Assembly: GCA_963169045.1 (NCBI GenBank)
Contig: CAUJDF010000094.1
Coordinates: 1 to 64,000, forward strand
Source of the DNA: Myxococcota bacterium
GTDB lineage: Bacteria > Myxococcota_A > Bradymonadia > UBA7976 > UBA1532
Direction of reading: 5' to 3'
DNA: 64,000 nucleotides
A program made the translations under genes and the position numbers. Position 1 is the first letter of the stretch; each line of letters opens with the position of its first letter. Of this stretch, positions 18,805 to 26,882 are shown in pieces. The notes beneath the pieces are model-generated. The model searched no databases, had not been told where the DNA came from, and saw only the letters and a program-made list of their open reading frames with translations.

Positions 18805-19116
18805 ATGAAGCGTTTCGTTGGTTTCCTGATGTTCGCCGTCACCGGCCTCATCGCGCTGCCCGCCTTCGCGCAGGCCGGCGCCCAGCCCGACCGCAACGGC
18901 GCGGTGGCCATCGCGGCCGCCCTCGCCATCGGTCTCGCCGCGTTCGGCGGCGCGCTCGGCCAGGGCCGCGCCGCCACCGCCGCCCTCGAGGGCATCGCGC
19001 GCAATCCCGGCGCCCAGAACAAGATCTTCACCCCGATGATCCTCGGTCTGGCGCTCATCGAGTCGCTCGTCATCTACGCGCTCATCATCGCCTTCCTCCT
19101 CCAGGGCAAGGTCTGA
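18805..19116 (+). CDS. atpE: F0F1 ATP synthase subunit c with signal-like N-terminus
   Basis: 103 aa, longer than the usual 70-90. The first ~23 residues look like a cleavable signal (basic start, hydrophobic core, ALPAFAQA), then the two-helix hairpin with the RNPGAQNK loop follows. The ion-binding Glu is residue 86 in [12 protein letters not shown]. Gln53 ([10 protein letters not shown]), Ser87 and Tyr91 occupy the positions of Gln32, Ser66 and Tyr70 of the Na+-binding Ilyobacter c-ring; Thr67 is replaced by Leu. A strong GGAGAGAAG ribosome site precedes the ATG. The remaining ATP synthase genes are not in the window. Confidence 0.95.
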   Translation: MKRFVGFLMFAVTGLIALPAFAQAGAQPDRNGAVAIAAALAIGLAAFGGALGQGRAATAALEGIARNPGAQNKIFTPMILGLALIESLVIYALIIAFLLQGKV

Positions 19117-19141
19117 TCCGCGCCTGTCCCTCCGGGGGCAG

Positions 19142-19178
19142 AAAAGGCCGCGTTCTCCTTCGGGGGGCGCGGCCTTTT
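19142..19178. terminator. Bidirectional rho-independent terminator
   Basis: An 11-bp perfect stem, AAAAGGCCGCG (19142-19152) with CGCGGCCTTTT (19168-19178), around a 15-nt loop, flanked by A and T tracts on the two sides. It ends atpE and, read in the other direction, the convergent histidine kinase gene. Confidence 0.9.
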
Positions 19179-19192
19179 TCGTTTTGGGGCGG

Positions 19193-20668
19193 TCAGTTGG
19201 CGAGGCGGTCCGCCGCCGGCAGCCACACCTCGAACGTCGCGCCCGGCCCGCCGTCGACATACGACAGCCGTCCGCCCGCCTCCTCGACGATCTGCTGCGA
19301 GATGGCGAGACCGAGGCCGGTGCCGCTGCCGGCGGGCTTCGTCGTGAAGAACGGCTCGAAGAGGCGCTCTCGGATCTCGGGGGTGACACCCGGCCCGTCG
19401 TCGGTGACCGCGGCGCGCACCCCGCCGTCGGCGGCGACGACGTGGATGCGCACGTTCCCCTGGCCGTCGAGCGCGTCGGCGGCGTTGAGCAGCAGGTTCA
19501 CGAACACCTGCTTCAGGCGGCCGCGATCGACGAGCACCGCCGGCGCAGGCGCGCCCTCCACGTCGATCTGCACGTTCTTGCAGGCCCTCTGGAACCGGAC
19601 GAGCTCCGCCGCCGCCCGCGCGATCTCGGCGAGGTCCTCGCGGTGGGGATCCGGCGGCGACGGCCGGCTGAAGTCGAGCAGGCGGCGGATGCTGTCGCCC
19701 ATGCGCGAGAGCTCGCGGTCCATGCGCTCGAAGAGGCTGGCCTGTAGCTCGGGCGTGACGCCGCGCCCGTCGCGCAGGTACTCGACGTAGCCGAGCACCG
19801 CCGACAGCGGGTTGCCGATCTCGTGGGCGACGCCGGCGGCGAGGCGGCCGACGGTGGCGAGCTTCTCGCTGCGCACGAGGTCGTGGCGGGTGGCCCGCAA
19901 CTCCTCGAGGCGGCGCTCCAGCTCGTCGCGCTGGTCGCGCAGGCGCTCCACCATGGCGCGAAACGACTCGGTGAGGCGCGCCAGCTCGGCGGGGCCCTGT
20001 TCCGGCGGGACGAGCTGCGGGTCGAGGTTGCCGGCGGCCACGGCGGCAGTCGCCCGCGTGAGCGCGCGCACCGGGCGCACGAGGTAGCGGCCGCCGAGGT
20101 ACATGCCGAACAGCAGCACCGCGAGGAAGTCGAAGGCGAGGTACAGCAGCACGACGCGGGTCCGGTCGCCCACGGCGCCGTGCAGCTCGTCGAGGTCGAA
20201 GGTGAAGCGCAGGAGCAGGCGCGTCCCGTCCGCCAGGGTCACGGGAACGACGACGCGTTGGTCGACGCCCTCGCCCCGCGGATGCTCCGCGTCGCGTCCC
20301 AGGAGGCGCCAGGCCGGCAGGCCCGTCTGCAGGGCGTCGGCCAGGAGCGGATCCCGAGTGGCGCCCGGCGCCTCGGGCCTGCCCGCGATCACGGCGAAGG
20401 GGCTGCCGATCGCCAGCAACTCCACCAGATCGCCGGCGCGCGCCTGCTCCATCGTCTCGAGCAGCGCGGCGCCGCAGTCGGCGGCGCGATCGCAGGTGGC
20501 CTTCAGCTGCGTCGCCACGGCCACCGAGCGCCGGCGCTGCTGCTCGGCCACCTGGCGGTCCGCCTCGTCGGACACCAGCCGGATGATGAGCAGCGCCGCG
20601 ACCGCGCCGGCCACCGCGAGGAGCCCCGCCAGCCCGAACGCGAGCAGGCCTCGGATGCCGAGCCGCAC
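19193..20668 (-). CDS. Membrane sensor histidine kinase (HAMP, NtrB-like core)
   Basis: 491 aa. TM1 (~8-30), an extracytoplasmic domain with two Cys (CDRAADCGAAL), TM2 (~165-190), HAMP (LVRPVRALTRATAAVAAGN) and a coiled coil. The HisKA phosphorylation site is in VAHEIGNPLSAVLGYVEYL (~280); HATPase_c has NLLLNAADAL, DDGPGV and GSGTGLGLAI. The HEIGNPL H-box is typical of kinases feeding NtrC-type regulators. GTG start 3 nt after the prepilin peptidase stop, so probably cotranscribed with the pilus genes; a role in pilus control is inference. Confidence 0.92.
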   Translation of the reverse strand: MRLGIRGLLAFGLAGLLAVAGAVAALLIIRLVSDEADRQVAEQQRRRSVAVATQLKATCDRAADCGAALLETMEQARAGDLVELLAIGSPFAVIAGRPEAPGATRDPLLADALQTGLPAWRLLGRDAEHPRGEGVDQRVVVPVTLADGTRLLLRFTFDLDELHGAVGDRTRVVLLYLAFDFLAVLLFGMYLGGRYLVRPVRALTRATAAVAAGNLDPQLVPPEQGPAELARLTESFRAMVERLRDQRDELERRLEELRATRHDLVRSEKLATVGRLAAGVAHEIGNPLSAVLGYVEYLRDGRGVTPELQASLFERMDRELSRMGDSIRRLLDFSRPSPPDPHREDLAEIARAAAELVRFQRACKNVQIDVEGAPAPAVLVDRGRLKQVFVNLLLNAADALDGQGNVRIHVVAADGGVRAAVTDDGPGVTPEIRERLFEPFFTTKPAGSGTGLGLAISQQIVEEAGGRLSYVDGGPGATFEVWLPAADRLAN

Positions 20669-20670
20669 GG

Positions 20671-21585
20671 TCAGGACGTCGCCTCGAACAGCCAGCGCGC
20701 CAGGTGGTCCGCGAACCGCCAGAAGAGGTCGCCGCCGAACAGCATGCCCTCGAGCGCCGCCAGCGCAAGGAACGGCCCATACGGCAGCGCGGCCTTCTCA
20801 CGAAGGTGGTCGGGGGCTTCGTCCTCGACGCCGAACTTGTCGTCGACCTCGCCGAGCGTCATCAGCAGGCGCGGCTGGTGGCCCGTCACGCGCCGATAGA
20901 TCATCGCCGCGGCGGCGGCGAGGAGCGCCTGGATCGCGCTGGCGAAGACCACGAAGGGCAGCGCGCGCCAGCCGAGGTACGCCCCGATCATCGCCAGGAG
21001 CTTCACGTCCCCGAAGCCCATCGCCTCGCGGCGGTACAGCAGCCAGCCGATGCCGATGACCGCCAGCAGGAACCCCGCGCCGCCGACGGCGCCCCAGAGC
21101 TGCTCGAAGCCGTCGCGCCCGGGCAGCAGGAAGCCGCCCAGCAGGCCGATCGCGATCGTCGGGTAGGTGACCTCGTCGGGGATGAACGTGTGCTCGAGGT
21201 CGATGAACGTGATGGCCACGAGGGCGTAGAGGAAGACCTGGTACCAGAGCCACGCGAGCGCGCCGGCGTAGAACGTCTCGGGATCGAGCGGGAGGACGGT
21301 GGCGCGGAAGAGCACGAGCGTGAGCACGCCGCACGCGGCCTCGACGAGCATGTAGCGGGGGCTGTAGGCCGCCCGGCAGGCACGGCACCGGCCGCGCAGC
21401 ACGAAGTAGCTGACGATGGGGACGTTGTCGTACCAGCGGATCGGTGTGCCGCACGCGCCGCAGCGTGAGCCGGGGCGTACCAGCGACTCGTCCCGTGGCA
21501 ATCGGTGGATGACGACGTTGAGGAAGCTGCCCCAGACCGCGCCCCACACGAAGGCGAAGGCCTGCAGGATGGCTTCGGAGGCCAC
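20671..21585 (-). CDS. pilD: Prepilin peptidase / N-methyltransferase (A24A)
   Basis: 304 aa polytopic protein that removes the leader of type IV prepilins and pseudopilins and methylates the new N-terminus. Shows the GSFLNVVIHRLP start, the two CXXC pairs CGAC and CRAC of the methylase zinc site, and the two catalytic Asp in ITFIDLEH and MGFGDVKLLAMIGA. A hydrophilic insert (~245-270, LGEVDDKFGVEDEAPDHLRE) before the last helix is unusual. GTG start, 9 nt after the upstream glycosyltransferase stop. pilT-type ATPase lies 22 kb away. Confidence 0.95.
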   Translation of the reverse strand: MASEAILQAFAFVWGAVWGSFLNVVIHRLPRDESLVRPGSRCGACGTPIRWYDNVPIVSYFVLRGRCRACRAAYSPRYMLVEAACGVLTLVLFRATVLPLDPETFYAGALAWLWYQVFLYALVAITFIDLEHTFIPDEVTYPTIAIGLLGGFLLPGRDGFEQLWGAVGGAGFLLAVIGIGWLLYRREAMGFGDVKLLAMIGAYLGWRALPFVVFASAIQALLAAAAAMIYRRVTGHQPRLLMTLGEVDDKFGVEDEAPDHLREKAALPYGPFLALAALEGMLFGGDLFWRFADHLARWLFEATS

Positions 21586-21594
21586 GGGCCGGAC

Positions 21595-24027
21595 CTACCG
21601 GACCTGGATGTGGCCGAGGCGGGCGCGATTCTCGCCGTCTTTGTCGCCGGCGTTGATCTTCATGCGGGTGTCGCCGCGGTAGAGGCCCGCCCAGAAGGTG
21701 TAGCGGCCCGCGGCCTGCGTGTTCTTCACCGTCAGGCGGTGCTCGTCGCGGATGATGTCACCCGGCGCCCAGTTCGTGGTCGGGTACAGGCCCGCCACCG
21801 GGTCGTGGTCGCCGTGGACGCGGCTGCCCGCATCGTCGATGTGCACGAAGACCTTCCAGTTGTAGGGGGTCTTCTTCAGCACCTTCCAGTACATCGTCAG
21901 CTTCGCGTTCGTCCCGCCGCGCAGCACCGCGGGCTCGACCTCCCAGCCGACGAGCTCGAGCTGGTCCTCGAAGTTGACGCTGACCTTCTTCGCGGTCGCC
22001 GGCAGCGCCGTCACGAGCGCGCGGGTGATCGGGTTCCGGTCGGCCTCGCCGTCGCGCAGCTGGTTGGAGACGAGCAGAAAGCGCGAGCTCTCGTCGTCGA
22101 GCACCGGCAGCGTCCGGCCGGTGACCGTCCGGAACTCGGCGTTCACCGTCGCCAGCCGCGGACGCGGGACGATCGCGAAGAAGCGCTCGTCGCCCGTCGC
22201 TTTCGCCTTGAAGTCCGCAGCCGTCATCTCGTCGAGGCGCCGCGCGTAGAACGAGATCTCATTGCGGTCGACGCCGTACTTGAAGAGCTTCTCGCCGCCC
22301 TGCGCCAGCGCGGCGTAGTGCTCGATCAGGTCGCGCTGGCTGAAGTTCGTCGACAATGAGCGCGCCAGCGGCACGTTCTGGAACACGGCCCACCCGGCCA
22401 GGCAGCCGCCGACGAGGACCGGCGCCACCAGCGGGCGCCGGAGCGCCGCGGCCGCCGACTCGAGCGCGCGACCGAGCCGGCCCTCGCGCCGGCCCGCGAG
22501 CTGCGCGGCGCGCAGGTTCCACAAGAGGCGGAGGACGAACCCGACGACGACGGCCAGCCCGAGGACGATGATCGCCCGTCGCGCGCCCGGCACCATCGCG
22601 CCCCACACCTTCAGCTGGACGAGCGGGTCGAGCCACTCCGCCCGCCGCTGGGCGACGGCGCCGACGATGGCGAGGCCGGCCAGGGCGAAGACGCCGCTCA
22701 GCCACGAGGGCGCCCGGCGCCGCGGATACAGGACCTCGCGCCCGATCCACTCGGCCACCAGACGCGCGTTCGTCTGGTACAGCAGCACGAAGACCAGCGT
22801 GCCGTAGCCGAGCCAGCGGCCTCCGATCTCCCACGCCGGCAGCGTCGGCGGGAAGGAGTCGACCGAGGCGCCGACGAGCGTGTCGGCGAGGTAGTGGGTG
22901 TCGTGGCGCAGGTTGTGGTGAAGGATCAGCAGCACGATCGCCGTGGCGATGCCCAGCAGCGGCTGCGGCGGCTGGCGCAGGACGCGCGCCAGGTACGCGC
23001 CCACCGCAACCGCCACCGCCGGCGCGCCGAGGAAGAACGCCACGTGCGCCTGCGGTACGGTCAGCGCCGGCCCGAGGAACGCCAGCGCGAACCAGGCGGA
23101 AACCCCGATGTCGGCGGCCGGCGCCCCGCGCGGCTCGTCGCTCTCGGGTTCGCGCCAGAGCATCGTCGCGAACGCGAAGGGCACCAGCGCGGCGACGGGA
23201 TACAGGCCGAAGCCGACCTGGTGCACGAACTTCTCGAACGACGGCCACGACTTGCGCGCGTCGACGCCCTGCAGGGGCTCCGACCAGAGGAGGAGCGCGG
23301 CGCGATCGCCATCGGCGGGCAGCGCGTTCATGGCCACCAGCCAGCCCGCGCCGACCATCAGCAGCGCGACCACCATCGGCGCCGGCGCGAAGACCCGCCG
23401 CAGCGCGCCGTCGCCGCGCCGGACCCACGCCGCCGCGAGCCCCGCGACGAGCGGCGTCGCGAGGCCGACGACGCCGGAGAAGAGGCCCGCCAGCGCCGTC
23501 GCCAGCCACGCGCCAAAGCGCCAGCCCGCGCCCGCCTCGTCGTCGCCGGCCACCCGCAACATCGCGAGCGAGGCCAGGCCGATGACGGCCATCTCCGGCC
23601 CCGCGTCGAGCATGTGCCGCGCGTGGAAGGTGAAGAGCGGCATGCACAGCGCGGCGAGCGTGGCGAACCACGCCGCCGCCCGTCCGTACAGGGACCGCGT
23701 CACCGAGAACAGCGCAAAGAGGAGCGTCGCGCCGAAGAGCAGCCCCGGCAGCCGCAGGCCCAGCTCGTTGAGGCCGAACAGCCGCACGCTCGCCAGCGAC
23801 GGCCACCAGCCATAAGGCAGGGCGTCGACATAGGTGTCCGGCTTGCCGCCGGCGGCGGGAATGCGCCAGAGCTCGCCGCGCCCGAGCATGTCCTCGAGCA
23901 AGGCCGCGCGCTGGGCCTCCCAGGGCTCCCAGACGCCGAGCCACGCGGCCAGGCCGCAGAGGAGCAGCGTCGCCCCCGCGCCGACGGCGAGGCCCTCGAG
24001 TTCGTCCCTGGCGCTCACGCGCTGCAC
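21595..24027 (-). CDS. GT39/ArnT-like membrane glycosyltransferase
   Basis: 810 aa. About a dozen membrane helices, with an N-terminal loop (GVWEPWEAQRAALLEDML) in the position of the catalytic acidic motif of ArnT/PMT-type polyprenyl-phosphate-sugar transferases, and GWWPSLASVRLFGLNELGLR shortly after. A soluble C-terminal domain (~600-810) contains FVHIDDAGSRVHGDHDP and WAPGDIIRDEHRL, a beta-rich module. The sugar and acceptor are unknown; envelope lipid or pilin/protein glycosylation is plausible given pilD next door. GTG start at 24027; a GTG three codons inside is possible. Confidence 0.8.
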   Translation of the reverse strand: MQRVSARDELEGLAVGAGATLLLCGLAAWLGVWEPWEAQRAALLEDMLGRGELWRIPAAGGKPDTYVDALPYGWWPSLASVRLFGLNELGLRLPGLLFGATLLFALFSVTRSLYGRAAAWFATLAALCMPLFTFHARHMLDAGPEMAVIGLASLAMLRVAGDDEAGAGWRFGAWLATALAGLFSGVVGLATPLVAGLAAAWVRRGDGALRRVFAPAPMVVALLMVGAGWLVAMNALPADGDRAALLLWSEPLQGVDARKSWPSFEKFVHQVGFGLYPVAALVPFAFATMLWREPESDEPRGAPAADIGVSAWFALAFLGPALTVPQAHVAFFLGAPAVAVAVGAYLARVLRQPPQPLLGIATAIVLLILHHNLRHDTHYLADTLVGASVDSFPPTLPAWEIGGRWLGYGTLVFVLLYQTNARLVAEWIGREVLYPRRRAPSWLSGVFALAGLAIVGAVAQRRAEWLDPLVQLKVWGAMVPGARRAIIVLGLAVVVGFVLRLLWNLRAAQLAGRREGRLGRALESAAAALRRPLVAPVLVGGCLAGWAVFQNVPLARSLSTNFSQRDLIEHYAALAQGGEKLFKYGVDRNEISFYARRLDEMTAADFKAKATGDERFFAIVPRPRLATVNAEFRTVTGRTLPVLDDESSRFLLVSNQLRDGEADRNPITRALVTALPATAKKVSVNFEDQLELVGWEVEPAVLRGGTNAKLTMYWKVLKKTPYNWKVFVHIDDAGSRVHGDHDPVAGLYPTTNWAPGDIIRDEHRLTVKNTQAAGRYTFWAGLYRGDTRMKINAGDKDGENRARLGHIQVR

Positions 24028-24097
24028 TCCGCCCGGTCCCTCAGTGCGTCGAAGGCCGGCAACATACCACGCCCGCCGGGGAAGGCGAGCGGTCGGC

Positions 24098-25957
24098 TCA
24101 ATCGCGGCAGCAACGGAATCCGATGTTCGCCGAGCGAAGCTCCGCCGGCTTCAGGTCGCCGATCTGGCCGCACGCGAGGCCCTCGGGCACGTTGCTGGCG
24201 TACCCGCCGCCGCGGACGGGTCGCTGCCCGTCGATCAGGTCGTCCGTCCACTCCTTGAGGTTCCCGGAGAGGTCGAACACGCCGTCGGCGTCGCAGGTCG
24301 GCAGGGCGCCGGTCGGCAGCGGGGCGTCCTGGTCGCCGGGCGTCTGCGGATCGGTGTCGCGGGCGCCGCCGTTGCACGCGTCGGCGTCGTAGCGGGCGCC
24401 GTACGGGAAGGCGCGGCCGTCGGGCCCGCCGCAGGCCAGCGTCCACTCGTCGCGCCGGCACAGGCGCGCGCCGGCGGCGCGGCACGCGGCCTCGGCCTCG
24501 GCCCAGGTCACGTCGGACCACGGGCGGACGCCGGGACGGCTGCACGCGCGCGCCTCGATGAAGGCCTGCACGTCGTCGTCGGGCACCAGGTCGAGGCCGG
24601 CCACCTCGGCGGTCGCTCCCGGGCGGCTGGCCTCGTAGGCGTAGATCTGCACGGCCCCGACGCGGACCCAGGCGTCCTCGAAGTCGTCGTCGACCACGCC
24701 GTCGCAGTCGTCGTCGCGGCCGTTGCAGTCGGCGTCGTCGGGGCGCGGGGCGGGCAGGGCGACGGCGGAGCACTCGGTGGCGGTGCCGTCGGCCGTGCAG
24801 ACGAAGGTGCCGTCCTGCCGGCACGCGCCCTCGCCGGCGCTGCACCGCCGGGGCTGCGTGCGGCCGACCCCGTCGACGAACAGCTGCGCGACGAAGTCCT
24901 CGTCGATGCGTCCGTCGCAGTCGTTGTCGGCGCCGTCGCAGCGCCCGGCCTCGTCGCCCGCCTGCCAGCGCGGTGGGCGGACGCAGCGATAGCCGGCCGC
25001 GCCGTCGCACATCGGCTCGTGACGGCGCTCGACGCAGGCGCGCCCGTTGGCGCCGTCGGTGAGGCAGGCGAAGCCCCCGTGGACCGCCTGGCAGTCGGCG
25101 TCGGTGACGCACGCCATGCCCCCCGCGCCGCCCTCGCCGGGGACGCAGACGTGCCCGGCGTTGCAGCGCTCGCCGGCGGGGCAGTCCCCGTCGACGCCGC
25201 ACTCGAAGCCGCAGACGCCGTTCTGACCGCAGAAGTCCTCGTCGGGCGGCGCGAGGTCGCCCGCCTCGTCGGCCTGCCCGTCGCAGTCGTCGTCGAGCCC
25301 ATTGCAGAACTCGCGGATCTGCTCGGTCGAGCGCAACGTGCAGCGGTACTCGCAGCCGTTGTCGATGGCGTCGTCGAGGTCGAACCAGCCCGCCTCGCAC
25401 TGCGCGACGGCGCACTCGGCCTCGCGGCAGAAGGCCGCGCCGTGCTCGGGGACGGCGCAGGCGCGGCCGCAGGCGCCGCAGTTCGCCGGGTCGTTCTGCA
25501 GGTCGAAGTCCTCGTCGACCTCGCCGTCGCAGTCGTTGTCGAGCTCGTCACAGCGCTCGACGCCGCCGGCGCTCACGACGCAGTCCGACTCGCAGCCGGT
25601 CGCGAACTGCCCGTCGTGATTGACGAATCCCGGCTCGCAGAGCCGGACGCGGCACTGCCCGGCGAGGCACTCGGCCTCGCTGACGTGGGGCGCCGCGCAC
25701 ACGACGCCGCACGCGCCGCAGTTGTCGGGGTCAGCGAAGAGCGCGCGCGCCAGCTCCGGGTCGTCGGCGTCGACCAGCCCGTCGCAGTCGTCGTCGCGGC
25801 CGTTGCAGATCTCCTCGCGCGGCACGCAGCCTGCGTCGAGCCGCAGGGCCGCGTCGGGCGCGGGGACGGCCGCGTCGGGATCGGCCCCGCCGTCACCCGC
25901 GTCCTCCCCACCGCACGCGGCCAGCAGGCACGCGAACAGCAGCCCGAGGCGCCTCAC
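24098..25957 (-). CDS. MopE-repeat lipoprotein with formylglycine-enzyme-like domain
   Basis: 619 aa. Lipobox LLAAC (Cys15) and an Asp/Ala/Pro linker, then five MopE-type metal-binding motifs of the form C-x4-DDDCDG-x-x-D (for example [32 protein letters not shown]). These are interspersed with Cys-rich CxxCGxxC segments. The C-terminal ~180 residues form an FGE-sulfatase/SUMF1-like fold (WAEAEAACRAAGARLCRRDEW, FDLSGNLKEWTDDL, GFRCC). Such domains bind sugars or act as structural modules as often as they make formylglycine. Predicted surface protein. Its GTG start overlaps the parA stop as GTGA. Extremely Cys-rich, implying extracytoplasmic disulfides. Confidence 0.85.
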   Translation of the reverse strand: MRRLGLLFACLLAACGGEDAGDGGADPDAAVPAPDAALRLDAGCVPREEICNGRDDDCDGLVDADDPELARALFADPDNCGACGVVCAAPHVSEAECLAGQCRVRLCEPGFVNHDGQFATGCESDCVVSAGGVERCDELDNDCDGEVDEDFDLQNDPANCGACGRACAVPEHGAAFCREAECAVAQCEAGWFDLDDAIDNGCEYRCTLRSTEQIREFCNGLDDDCDGQADEAGDLAPPDEDFCGQNGVCGFECGVDGDCPAGERCNAGHVCVPGEGGAGGMACVTDADCQAVHGGFACLTDGANGRACVERRHEPMCDGAAGYRCVRPPRWQAGDEAGRCDGADNDCDGRIDEDFVAQLFVDGVGRTQPRRCSAGEGACRQDGTFVCTADGTATECSAVALPAPRPDDADCNGRDDDCDGVVDDDFEDAWVRVGAVQIYAYEASRPGATAEVAGLDLVPDDDVQAFIEARACSRPGVRPWSDVTWAEAEAACRAAGARLCRRDEWTLACGGPDGRAFPYGARYDADACNGGARDTDPQTPGDQDAPLPTGALPTCDADGVFDLSGNLKEWTDDLIDGQRPVRGGGYASNVPEGLACGQIGDLKPAELRSANIGFRCCRD

Positions 25958-26826
25958 GGCTGCGCCGCGGCGATGACCTCGCCCGCCAGCCGCGCCCGGA
26001 CCTCGTGCGCGAGCGACCGGTACGCCGCCGCGCCCGGCGACTTCGGCGCGAACCGGAACACGCTCTGCCCCGCCGCCTGCGCCTTCGCCAGCGCGCTGTT
26101 CAGCGGGATGACCGTGTCGAGCAGCATCCCCCCGTAATTGTCGTGGAGCGCCGCGCCGATGGCGTCGTTGATCTGCCTCGTGCGCGCGTCGACCCGCGTC
26201 CGCAGGATGCCCAGCACGCGCAGCTCGTGGCGCAGGCGCTCGTTCACCGTCTGCACGGTGCCGAGGAGGTCGGCGACGCCCTCGAAGGCGAGGATGCTCA
26301 GGTCGCAGGGGATGAGCACATGGTCGGCGGCGACGAGGGCGTTCAGCGTCAGGTTGCCCAGGTTCGGCGGGCAGTCGATCAGGATCGTGTCGTAGTGCGT
26401 GCGCGCGGTCTTGAGCGCCGTCTGCAGGATGAACTCGCGGCCCACGCGCGTCGCGAGCAGCGCCTCGGTCTCGGAGAGCGACTTGTCGCACGGCGTGACG
26501 TGCAGCTCGTCGATCGCCGTCGGCACGACCGCCTCGAGCACGTCGCGCGTCTTCTGGGCGAGCAGCACCTCGGAGAGGCTCACCCGCGCCGGCTTGACCG
26601 CGTCGCGCAGCGCCGAGGCCACGTGCCCCTGGGCGTCGACGTCGACGACGAGCACCCGCTGCCCCTCGCCGGCGAGCGCGCACGCGAGGTTGACGGTCGA
26701 CGTCGTCTTGCCCACGCCGCCCTTCTGGGCAGCGACGGCGACCACCCGCGCGTTGCGGGTGCCGGTCGCGACGGTGGGCTCCGACCGGCGCAGTTTCTCG
26801 AGCCCGGCCGACAGCAGCTTGCGCAT
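25954..26826 (-). CDS. ParA-family ATPase
   Basis: 290 aa. Deviant Walker A in VAAQKGGVGKTTSTVNLA (~residues 25-42), Walker A' (VLVVDVDAQGHV) and Walker B (DTILIDCPPNLG) define a ParA/Soj-type dimerising ATPase used to position plasmids, chromosomes or protein assemblies. No ParB or centromere-like site is next to it, and the partner gene is a surface lipoprotein, so it is more likely an orphan ParA that positions a structure. ATG 26826 follows GGAGGAG by about 9 nt. Confidence 0.9.
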   Translation of the reverse strand: MRKLLSAGLEKLRRSEPTVATGTRNARVVAVAAQKGGVGKTTSTVNLACALAGEGQRVLVVDVDAQGHVASALRDAVKPARVSLSEVLLAQKTRDVLEAVVPTAIDELHVTPCDKSLSETEALLATRVGREFILQTALKTARTHYDTILIDCPPNLGNLTLNALVAADHVLIPCDLSILAFEGVADLLGTVQTVNERLRHELRVLGILRTRVDARTRQINDAIGAALHDNYGGMLLDTVIPLNSALAKAQAAGQSVFRFAPKSPGAAAYRSLAHEVRARLAGEVIAAAQP

Positions 26827-26882
26827 CCCCCGACTCCTCCGGCGTTCGGCGCGGCGATAGCACTCGCCGCCGCGATTTGTCA

